Source: Camellia lanceoleosa
Taxonomy: Eukaryota > Streptophyta > Magnoliopsida > Ericales > Theaceae
DNA length: 64,000 bases
Direction: 5' to 3'
Assembly: GCA_025200525.1 (NCBI GenBank)
Contig: CM045762.1
Coordinates: forward strand, 91,950,717-92,014,716
Shown in pieces: positions 55,450-64,000 of the stretch. How positions within the stretch are numbered: the first letter of the stretch is position 1; each line of letters begins with the position of its first letter. The notes beneath the pieces are model-generated. The model was given only the letters and a program-made list of their open reading frames with translations, was not told where the DNA came from and did not search any database. Made by a program: the position numbers and the translations under genes.

Positions 55450-57250
55450 CCGAGTCGCTAGTTCAAGATAGGAATAAAGTGTGTAGACTTGGTCAACCTA
55501 TCAACAATTACCCAAATGGAGTCATTGCCCGTCAAGGCCCTAGGAAGCCCAACTACGAAGTCCATGGTCATGTGCTCCCATTTCCACTCGGCTATCGGTA
55601 AGGGTTGTAACAATCCTGCTGGTCTCTGATGTTCGGCCTTGACTTGCTGACAAGTAAGGCACTTTGACACGAAGGATGCGACATCCCGTTTCATACCCCT
55701 CCACCAGAACTGACGGCTAAGGTCTCGATACATTTTGGTGCCTCCCGGATGTACCGCAAGGCGTGAGTGATGGAACTCCCAAAGCACCTTCTCTCTACAA
55801 GATTCAAGCACAAATAAATGGTCTAGGTAGCGTATACTCTGATTTGAGTAAAAATTCAAACTCTTCTCTTCCTTCCCATTGGAGATTCTCTCCCGAATTA
55901 ACTCCACTTCGCGGTCTCCCTGTTGTGCCTCTACAACTTTGCTAATCAAAACAGGTTGAGCACTCAAACTGAACAATGTTGCACCCCCTTCAGACTTACT
56001 TAATTGCAATTCAAACTTGCTGACTTCACCCAATATGCTCCACTCCCGAATGGCCACACTCGCCAAACTACTCACGATTTTTCGACTTAAGGCGTCGACC
56101 ACTACATTGGCCTTCCCCGGGTGATAGTGTAACTCAAAATCATAGTCTTCTAAAAATTCCATCCATCTACGTTGTCTTAGATTCAAGTCTTTCTAGGAAA
56201 ACAAATATTTTAAGCTCTTATAGTTGGAGAAAACCTCAAACTTCTCACCATACAAGTAATGCCTCCAAATCTTCAAGGCAAACACTACCACGACTAGTTC
56301 TAAGTCATGGGTAGGGTAATTCTTCTCATGGGTTTTCAACTGTCGGGAGCCATACGCTACAACCTTTCCCTCTTGCATTAAAACACAACCAAGCCCATCC
56401 CGAGATGCATCACAAAAGACAGTATACTCCAAACCTCTCTCTAGAATGATCAACACCGGTGCCGTGGTCAACCTAGTCTTTAGCTCCTGAAAAGACTTTT
56501 CACAAGCTTCACCCCACGCAAACTTAACCCCCTTTCTAGTCAATCCAGTCAAAGGCGCGGCTAATCTAGAAAAGTCCCTCACAAATCGCCGATAGTACCC
56601 TGCCAATCCCAAGAAACTCCGGATCTTAAAAATATTTTTAGGTTGCTCCCAATCTTGCACAGAATCTATCTTCGAAGAATCTACTGTTACTCCCTCACTT
56701 GACACAACATGGCCCAAAAACTTCACCTCGGTGAGCCAAAACTCACACTTTCCAAATTTGGCATACAACCGATGCTCCCTAAGCAAGTCAAGCACTATCC
56801 TCAAATGAGTCTCATGTTCCTCCTTAGAGGTCGAACAGATAAGGATGACATCCACGAAGACGACCACAAAACGATCCAAGTACTCCCTAAAAATTTGATT
56901 CATCAAGTCCATGAAAGAAGCCGGTGCGTTAGTTAACCCAAAAGGCATTACTAGGAACTCATAGTGGCCATAACGCTGCATTTAAAGGCCGCTTTTTGGA
57001 TGTCCTCCTCCTGACTCTCAACCGGTGGTATCCCGACTTCAAGTCTATCTTCGAGAAGCAACAAGACCCTCTAAGTTGATCGAACAAGTCGTCTATCTTA
57101 GGTACAGGGTATTTGTTTTTAACAGAGACACGGCTCAAATTACAGTTATCGATACACAACCGCAACGACCTATCCTTCTTTCTTCGCAAAAGAGGGCCGC
57201 CTCCAAGGTGACGATTAGGAGTATGAAGCCCTTGTCTAAAAGCTCTTAGA
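55450..57250 (-). pseudogene. RT, RNase H and N-terminal integrase of element E
   Basis: Minus strand. 57189-56959 holds the start of RT ([38 protein letters not shown]). A frameshift leads to 56981-56193: [20 protein letters not shown], then FVDVILICS where relatives have a double Asp, so the active site is altered. Next come FLGHVVS and RNase H with [10 protein letters not shown] and GSRQL. A TAG stop (56192) replaces a Gln codon. The frame then continues 56186-55458: KANVVVDALSRK, then the integrase zinc finger (H...H, C-x2-C in KCLTCQQ) and the first Asp in TMDFVVGLP. Clearly dead. Confidence 0.88.
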
Positions 57251-57880
57251 ATTGGATCTTCAATTCATGCAACTCCGCGGGTGCAAATCTATACGGCGCC
57301 ATAGAAATGGGTGTCGTTCCCGGCACTAAGTTGATAGTGAACTCAATCTCCCAGTGGGGTGGCAAACTAATAAGGTCTTCAAGAAATACCTCCGGGTACT
57401 CACACACCACCCTTGGCAACTCAACTCGAGTCCCGACACTCTCACTATCCAAGAGAGTAGCTAGAAGTCCGCTAAGCTCGTTCCTACTACGAGGATCAAA
57501 CACCAGTGACAAGACCCGATCAACCTTATCCCCTAGAAAATAAAAACAATCGCCACCTGAAGTGCACACTGAGACTCTTTGCCGAAAGCAATCAATTACT
57601 GCCCGATACGAAGACAACCAATCCATGCCTAGAATAACGTCAAAATTGGACATGTCTAACAACACAAAAGCAAATGGGAGTCTACCCCCGGCAACCTCTA
57701 TCTCACAATCACGACATCCTGCCTAGGGTCAATCAGACTTCAACCGGCGACTCTACTCTGAGTGGAGACGCTAACTGTACCACCTCTAACCCCAATGCGG
57801 ATGCAAATGCAGTAGATATGAATGAATGTGACGCACATGTATCTATCAACACACTGGCCAATGAATTACACACAACGAAT
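57246..57880 (-). pseudogene. Protease and link region of element E
   Basis: 57665-57246 reads NFDVILGMDWLSSYRAVIDC, then RVVCEYPEVF, LPPHWEIEFTINLVPGTTPI and [11 protein letters not shown], the end of protease through the start of RT. The catalytic Asp-Thr/Ser-Gly, expected near 57750-57800, is not clear; the frame is broken there. Confidence 0.75.
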
Positions 57881-59056
57881 ATACCTCTCACAACCAAAGG
57901 TCCCGCATCCGCTTCTGCATCAGAATAACATACACGCTACCGAGGCCTCTCGTCAACCTACTCATCCCTGAGCATAGGCTCGCTGAATCGACCGAGCCGG
58001 CTCCTCGTGGACTCTCGAGGTCTGGACTGAATGGGTCTGCTGATGACTCTGGGTCTACCTCAACCCGGATGCGCCAGATGCGCCTCCCAACTGTGGGCAA
58101 GCTCTCTTTACATGCCCTGATTGACCACGCCGATAATAAGTAGGCCCTCGCCCCCTACTCGAGATCGAGACCGGTTTCGGGACCGTTAGGTGGTGGTGGT
58201 GGCAACATCTGTTGTCCTCCTCCTTCATGGACATGCAAAGGCCTTGTGACCCAGTTGGCCACATTTAAAGCAAGAGAACCCATTCGATGCACTCTTCCCC
58301 GAGCCCGCACTAGGCAAGGGAAAAGTGGATCTAGACTGCTGCGGCTGGGATTGGGATGTGAAAGTGCTCCTGCTCTTCTTATTAGGCCTAAAGTCCCCCT
58401 GCGACCCTTAGCCCCTAGACCTCGAATTCCGAAGTCTTGCCACCTCGGCCTCCACCGTAATCTCCACATGTGCGGCCGTCTCCACAAGGTGATCATACTC
58501 TTGGATCATGTTCCCGACAACTTTGAACAAAATCTTTGTCCTCAACCTCTGCTCGAACTCAAAGCAACGGCGCTCTTCCGTCGCTACCAACTCCGGTGCA
58601 AACCGGGACAAGCTAGAAAAGGCCACTTCATACTCGGTCACGGACATATTCAATTGCAAAAGGTCCTTGAATTCCTGCCTCAACCTCTCCCTAGCCGTGG
58701 GAGGTAGGTACTTGTCTTGGAAGGCCACAAATGCTTCCCATGTTAGCTATCCGGCCCTTTGCATACTTCCACCATTGGTCGGCGTCGCCTTTGAGGTAAT
58801 AACTAGCAAAGGTCACCCTCAACTCCCCATCCTTTATGTGAAGCATATCAAAGGTCTTCACAGTTTGTTTCAACCATTCGTTCGCCTTCTTTGGATCGGG
58901 CCCGCCATGGAATTCATCCAGCTTGGCCCTTAAGAACTCTCTTGTGAGGAAGCTAGCTCTAGTCTCCGCAACATTCTCCCTCACTTGGGTCTCCGTCCTC
59001 AAAATGTTCATGGACTCCCTCAAAGCCCCCACCATCTCCCGGGCTAGAGCCCCCAT
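57881..59056 (-). pseudogene. First gag copy of element E
   Basis: 59056-58691 reads GALREMVGALRES-like head, FLTREFLRAKLDEFHGGPDP, NEWLKQTVKTFDMLHIKDGE and WWKYAKGR. A frameshift near 58735 leads to 58728-58408: QDKYLPPTARERL, FKDLLQLNMSVTEYEVAFSS, CFEFEQRLRTKI. Near 58289-58237, in another frame, lies an intact zinc knuckle, CFKCGQLGHKAFAC. A second knuckle near 58140-58090 has lost its first Cys (YYRRGQSGHVKRACP). The 5' end is cut at codon 2 where the giant-LTR piece begins. It cannot form a whole Gag. Confidence 0.8.
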
Positions 59057-59455
59057 TAGTTTATACTTGTGTGCAACACATAGTAAGTTAGCCTAATAAT
59101 TGGAACAAGAGCATATAATGTAAATAAAATCCATATCATGATTAGTAGAGGCCGATCTTTGATCGGGCAAGTGGGGTGCTCAATTCATGACATTCCCCTC
59201 TCGTACCTAAGTTCCCGAACTGAGACAACTTTGGTGATGACAGATAAGTGGCCTTTGGCACGAGTCCCGAATTTCCTAACTTTTCCAAAAATATTTAGGT
59301 GGCAACTCTGTATCTAGTAAAGTAGTCCATTTTTGGCATTTTGATTCAAAATCGATTTTCCAAAAGATTTGTCGGATTTGAACTCATTTGTGTTTATCTT
59401 TTTCACATTACACTTGTGAAATTAGATTCAAAACCATGGGAGTCCGAACTGTAGG
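59057..59455 (+). mobile_element. Giant-LTR fragment, plus orientation
   Basis: It matches about 10245-10650 of the element D LTR: AGTAGAGGCCGATCTTTGAT, AACTTTGGTGATGACRGA, TATTTAGGTGGC(A/G)ACTCTGTA. It lacks the LTR start and the very end, and abuts the truncated gag of element E at 59056. Confidence 0.75.
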
Positions 59456-59988
59456 GCTAGTCATATCCGAAAGAAGCACGAAAAGTCGAGTTACAATACT
59501 GTAATAATATCTGATATCTTACATGGATCCTTTTAAACTAGTATATGTATACATATAGCCAAAGATCTTATACGATTGATTACCTTTTCAAAAAGAACAA
59601 AACTTGTCAACAAACAGAGGCAACAAAAATATAAAATAAAATAAAATAAAAAGGGGCAGAATGTTTCATTTTGTCCTAGGATTCATTTGGGAAGTGGGTT
59701 GGTTTTTTGACTTTTTGACTATTTTAGTTTGAGGCTAAAAAGCCTCGTTTGAGAAGATTTTTTTGGTTTTTTTAACTTTTTTGAGAGAAAGAATATAATG
59801 GTTATGAGTTGGATGTGACATTTTGACTTATTAAGCTAAAAAGCCTATTTTCCTTTTTTGTGGCTATTTTAGCCAAAAAAGTCCCAACCTTAATTTCCTA
59901 AACAAAGGCCTAATAAACTTCATGGGTTTATAAATGAGCATTCAATTCAAGAAATCGGGATGAGAACATATGGGTCTTGAGATACAAA
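59456..59988. other. Intergenic DNA with a possible MITE
   Basis: No gene. 59690-59890 resembles a MITE: AAAAAGCCTCGTTTGAGAAG and AAGCTAAAAAGCC phrases around AT-rich DNA; ends not resolved. Confidence 0.35.
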
Positions 59989-60239
59989 GGCCCTGTTTGG
60001 TAGAGCTGTGGGAAAGTGATTATAACTTATAGCCTAACAGCTTATAGCTTATAACTGTGAACATAAGCTGACTTTTGACTTATAAATTAAGCTTCTCCTC
60101 CCCCACTTAAAGAATAAGTTGATTTTTAACTTACAAAAAGCTATAAGTTGTATTGTTAAGTTGAACCAAACACATCAAAATAGCTTAAATTAAGCTAAAA
60201 GCTGAAATAAGCTGGAAATAAGCCCTACCAAACAGGGCC
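59989..60239. mobile_element. MITE with GGCCCTGTTTGGTAG ends, 251 bp
   Basis: The left end GGCCCTGTTTGGTAGAGCT and the right end CCCTACCAAACAGGGCC are inverted repeats. CAAAG occurs at both edges. hAT or PIF type; superfamily not settled because the target-site length is unclear. Confidence 0.75.
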
Positions 60240-60575
60240 AAAGAATAAAATAGTGACCACCAACTTCGGCTGGCGGTGATCCCCATTCATTCCAACCCCT
60301 CCTTGTCTCCTCGTTACACACCCACCACCGGTGCCAGCCCCCTTTATCTCTCTCTTCCTCATCCACTCTGGCCAACTCTTCACTCTCTCTACTTCCTCTT
60401 CACCCTTGCAAAGATCGAGAGATCGAGAAAGAGACCCACTTGGCTACCACTTTCTCCATCCCCACCTTCGATTAGTTCACTTGCCACTCCATCTTTGCCT
60501 CGCATAAAGATCGCCGCCCACTCCATCGTCATCAAGTTTGCTTTTGATCTGTTTCAAATCTTTTTTTGTTTTTTA
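60240..60575. other. Pyrimidine-rich stretch between MITEs
   Basis: CT/CCA-rich sequence, open on the plus strand (60276-60647) with Ser/Pro/Leu-rich translation. Possibly a captured gene leader; no domain recognised. Confidence 0.35.
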
Positions 60576-60734
60576 TGTTGTGTTTGGTTAGAAGATTTGG
60601 GAAGGGATTTAAAAAAGGAAAGAGAAAAGGTGTGTGAATCTATGTGAAATATCGGTATATTTTATTCACATTTCATCTACCTTTTCCATTTTCCTTTATA
60701 AATCCCTTTTCAAATTCCATAACCAAACACAACA
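60576..60734. mobile_element. Tourist-like MITE, 159 bp
   Basis: Ends TGTTGTGTTTGGTTA and TAACCAAACACAACA are perfect 15-bp inverted repeats, flanked by TTA on both sides (60573-60575 and 60735-60737). Confidence 0.8.
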
Positions 60735-61027
60735 TTAATGTTTTTGCGACAGCTGGAGCAAAGGCGGAGGTAGATGAAGAGGGAAAGCAAGATAGAAGGT
60801 TGGGTTTTGAAAAAAGATAGTGAGTTGAGAAACCCCCAACCCAGATGAGAAAGTGGGAGTTTTTCTGAAAAATAAGGGCTCTGTTTGGTAGAGCTCTAGA
60901 ATCATAGTTCCACTCCTTGCTTTAAGTGTCGTGTTTGGTTTACGATTTCAAAAATTGATTCCATACTGTAGCTCGACTTTTGCGCCCCCCCTTTTAGAAG
61001 TCGAAATAAGCCCTACAGTTCAAACTC
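60735..61027. other. Spacer with a truncated MITE end
   Basis: GGCTCTGTTTGGTAGAGCTC at about 60879 resembles the left end of the MITE at 59989, and AAATAAGCCCTACAG follows near 61003, so a degraded sister copy is likely. Confidence 0.4.
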
Positions 61028-63411
61028 TCGCGGTTCTGAATTTGATTCCACAAGTACAATATGAAATAGATAATCACTAAAGAGTCCAAATCCAACAAAT
61101 CTTTTGAAAAATCGATTTTGAATCAAATTGCCAAAAATGGACTGCTTTGCTAGATACAGAGTCTCCACCTAAATATTTTATTTTTAAAAAATTTAGGAAA
61201 CCCATGACTCGTGCCAAAAGCCATGTGTTCGTCATCACCAAGATTGTCTTAGCTCAGGAACTTAGGTACAAATGGGGAAGGTTATGAATGAACTTGAGCA
61301 CCCCCGCTCGCTCGATCAAAGATTGGTCTCTATTAATCATGATATGAATCTTATCTACATTATATGCTTTTGTTCTGGTTATTAGGCTAGTATTACTATG
61401 TGATGCACACACACAAGTATAGACTAATTTGCAAGAATTAGAACACTTGATTCATGTTTGTTTTGAAAATTGTTTCGAATATGTATCATTTGAAAAAGTG
61501 ATCGCATATAAACATTACTCAAATTATTCTAATTCAAGCAACAAGCCTTCATCCACAGGCATTCAAACAGTTATAGCACTTAAGCAATTAGCCTCATGGC
61601 AAGCATGCCAGACATGGCAACATCAACATTCATGCGATATGCTAAAGCGAGTAAAGGCTCACCTAGTACTCCAAGCCAAAAATAAACATGAGTTAGAAAA
61701 ATGTATAATTCCTAACTATGTGATATGACTAATGCAACACATGTGATATGCAATTACTAGGCTTGGCTACTAATATGGCATATGCATCAATGAAATAGCA
61801 TGCGGTCTAAGCATGTATTCAAAGAAGTATTTAAACTAACAATGCAGTTAGAATGATGAACCGAACCTCGGTGCATGCAATACAAGTAGATGCAAACATG
61901 AAGTATGCTAATTGAAACATGATGTCCCTAAACTAACCATTATTAGCAGTTTAAATAAAATGGACAAAGACGTGGGGTTGGAAGGCATATACATTATTAC
62001 ATTGCGCTCTCACGAAGAAGAGTCCGAATGAACTAAGCTAATTAACTAACTAATTAAAGCTAAGCTAATTATTACAAACCGAATTAACTAACTATTCTAG
62101 TTATCTAATGATTACAACATCACAACTAGTTAACTACTTTAACTAATTAAATAATTACAACACAAGTGCAATTAAAAGATGTAAGTAAGCTAAACAATTA
62201 AGCATTAAGCTAACTACTACGCCTTGAGAAGCGAGGGATGTTCATGCACATGCTCGGTTTTCACCCAAAAAGGCCACTATTTTGCTTCCGGAGAGCCTCT
62301 GTTGCATAGAGAACACATACATTGTTGCCCACTTCTAGAATAACTCTGCTTTGTCTTACAAACAACCATCGAATTTTGCATCAAGGTGGCCGCCAAGCTG
62401 ATGAGGCCTGCTGGCCACTAGTGATAGCTGGTCAGCCGGCCATTAAAAGTGGCTTGCCGGCCATAGCTGCCCAGTTCACCTTGCTGCAACAGAGAACAAA
62501 CAGAGCAATGCACAAAGTATTTTAAGGGTTTGTTTGCACAACTTACCCCTCCTTTTCATGAACAAATCAAAGGAGTAGTGAGCTTAAGCCACAAACCACC
62601 AACTCAAGCAATTTCATTACATGATGGCTTGTGAACCAAAGTGTGCAAGTTCAATAAATACAACAAAATGAGACTCTCAAAACCACCTTCCTATTATGAA
62701 TGATCAAGGGAAGTGGTGACCTTGGAACCTTGAATCATTTCATCACTAATGAGTATGAAATGGTCCAAGCTTCCATGTGTTTAATTAATGTCCGATTGAA
62801 CACAACACTTATTATCTTGCTCCATTTTTTAGCCTCAATTTTAATTATTCCATTTTAAATTACCATCCATTCTTTAATTCATTAAGTCCAATGGTGAGTT
62901 TAAGTCCTCTAAATGGAAACAAGGCTTAAACCAAGTGTTATCTTGGGCATGAAAGAGACATCATACCATTGGTAATGAACCCGAAAGGGATTAAACCATT
63001 AAGCATGACATCTCAATCTCATGCTTTAAACAAACAAGTTGTTTGAACCATTTTCAAAGCAAAACAAAAACCAAGAAAGGAGGGAGGTTGCAGAGGTGAT
63101 TAAGAGTGATCACAAGTATGGAAAGCTTTAAATAAATACAATAAACTCAAACAAGATGGTGTCTAAGGCCTAAAACATCAAACTCATAAGGACAATTACA
63201 CTACAAGCATGCAAAACAAAGCTCACATGCAACTATCAACCAAAAACAGTGCTAAAACAGGCTAAAATCAGTCCTAAAACATGCTGGAATTAAAACAAAA
63301 ATAGCTAGAATAATATGCTAAAACATGGAACATGCTAGGCTAGTAACCAAAACACAAGGAGGGGAGGCTAACCCCTCCAATTTTGGACTTCAAATCATGA
63401 TTTTAGCTACT
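61028..63411 (-). mobile_element. Giant-LTR fragment, minus orientation
   Basis: The reverse complement matches the element D LTR from near its 3' end (61080-61420 against about 10280-10620) to about 7950 (63361-63405, with CCCCTCC/GGGGTGACC differences). 61975-61990 matches 9640-9655 (CCAACCCCACGTC reversed). It has no genes; 61429-61728 and 63428-63742 are chance frames. Truncated at both ends. Confidence 0.75.
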
Positions 63412-64000
63412 TGTAGACACCCCATTTTTGACCGACCTTAAGAGTCAGACGTCACCGATTGAGCGCTTGGTGATATTGCATATCGTGCTCGTTCAGAAGT
63501 TTCAGAGTCTCAGCTACGAGCCTTGCCTCCGGACATCCGGACTCTTTCGTGCCTTGCCTCAGTTTGCGAACCAGGCTCTGTTTTCTCCATTTTTTCTTCT
63601 CGAAGGGAGGGAGAGGTCTCGTAGACCATCTCTCAATGGCCGTAGGCTACGTTTCGTGGTCGTAGGCCATTTTTCCCGTTTGGAGCCCGGTTTTCGATTT
63701 TTCGGAGCCGACGGCCGTGTGCCTCGGTTCGGGACCGCTTAACCACCTCCATTTGCTCCGATTTTTGGCACACACCTTATTTCCTCCCTTTTGAGGGACA
63801 CTGTGGTCCGAGAGACCAACTTTGTGGTCGGACACCACTTCCGGTGCCTAACAACCCACTTTCGGGGCTCCGAACTGCGTGTTTTGGCTCCCGAACCTTC
63901 ATTCTGCATTTTTGGGCTCCGACCCGAACTTGAGATAGTCATATTTTGAGGTCATTTTCATGTTTTATTAAGGACCTTTTGCTGTTTGAGATCTCCTACT
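63412..64000 (+). mobile_element. Start of another giant LTR, plus orientation
   Basis: TGTAGACACCCCATTTTTGA matches the element D LTR start. The final bases (TTAAGGACCTTTTGCTGTTTGAG) match D at about 7645. It begins directly in the minus-oriented LTR fragment, so it is probably a younger insertion; the rest lies past the window. Confidence 0.75.

Larger units (their letters stand above)
50975..59056 (-). mobile_element. Element E: chromodomain Ty3/gypsy (Tekay/Del-like) remnant, gag-pol-LTR-gag
   Basis: On the minus strand: a gag copy from 59056, then zinc knuckle, protease, RT, RNase H, integrase, chromodomain (to 54541), purine tract, LTR (54224-52073), PBS for initiator tRNA-Met, and a second gag from about 51650 to 50975. 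One LTR thus sits between two internal regions. Neither outer LTR is present. Genes are broken throughout. Confidence 0.85.

Noticed and set aside
60276..60647. 123-codon protein between MITEs
   Set aside because: Pyrimidine-rich sequence, runs into a MITE, no domain.

Overview
This is nuclear DNA from a flowering plant, probably a woody eudicot. The evidence is plant-type spliced gene remnants (ankyrin/PGG membrane protein, bHLH factor), AT-rich spacers with many MITEs, and a dense stack of plant Ty3/gypsy LTR retrotransposons. The species cannot be named from the sequence. No complete host gene lies in the window; most of it is mobile DNA in several nested layers.

Layout. 1-10729: the 3' part of a giant-LTR Tat/Ogre-like retrotransposon (element D), with a gag remnant, a long non-coding tail carrying minisatellites, and a 4.45 kb LTR. 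It sits in a pair of CACTA-like elements (10730-12225). 13436-14032: last exon of an ACD6-like ankyrin/PGG membrane protein. 14033-18499: AT-rich DNA with MITEs and a 2 kb foldback (inverted-repeat) element. 18512-30040: an old Tat-type element (C), interrupted by a complete younger relative (A, 19501-29461, 5-bp target duplication CGTAA). 30940-32123: a bHLH pseudogene. 33140-33350: a stray copy of the ankyrin gene promoter, leader and start codon. 36434-46102: a second complete Tat-type element (B, minus strand, target duplication GTTAC) in a 65-bp tandem repeat. 47870-49575: a 510-bp tandem duplication and a hAT transposase relic. 49838-50720: promoter and first exon of another ankyrin gene. 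Its intron runs into element E (about 50975-59056, minus strand), a chromodomain-type Ty3/gypsy remnant arranged gag-pol, LTR, gag. 59057-64000: opposed pieces of giant LTRs with MITEs between them.

How the parts relate. A, B and C are one family with this order: LTR, PBS, gag, protease/pol, palindrome-cored minisatellite, then antisense genes reading back toward pol, then LTR. A keeps pol but has lost the gag core. B keeps gag and protease but has lost RT, RNase H and integrase. Both carry antisense coiled-coil genes, which fall into two groups sharing a C-terminal ENRGF[KR]HGW motif. The three ankyrin-gene pieces on the plus strand, at 13.4, 33.2 and 50.0 kb, look like the remains of a tandem ACD6-like cluster broken up by these insertions.

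Limits: splice sites, family names and boundaries were read by eye. Frameshifts could be either real decay or assembly error.
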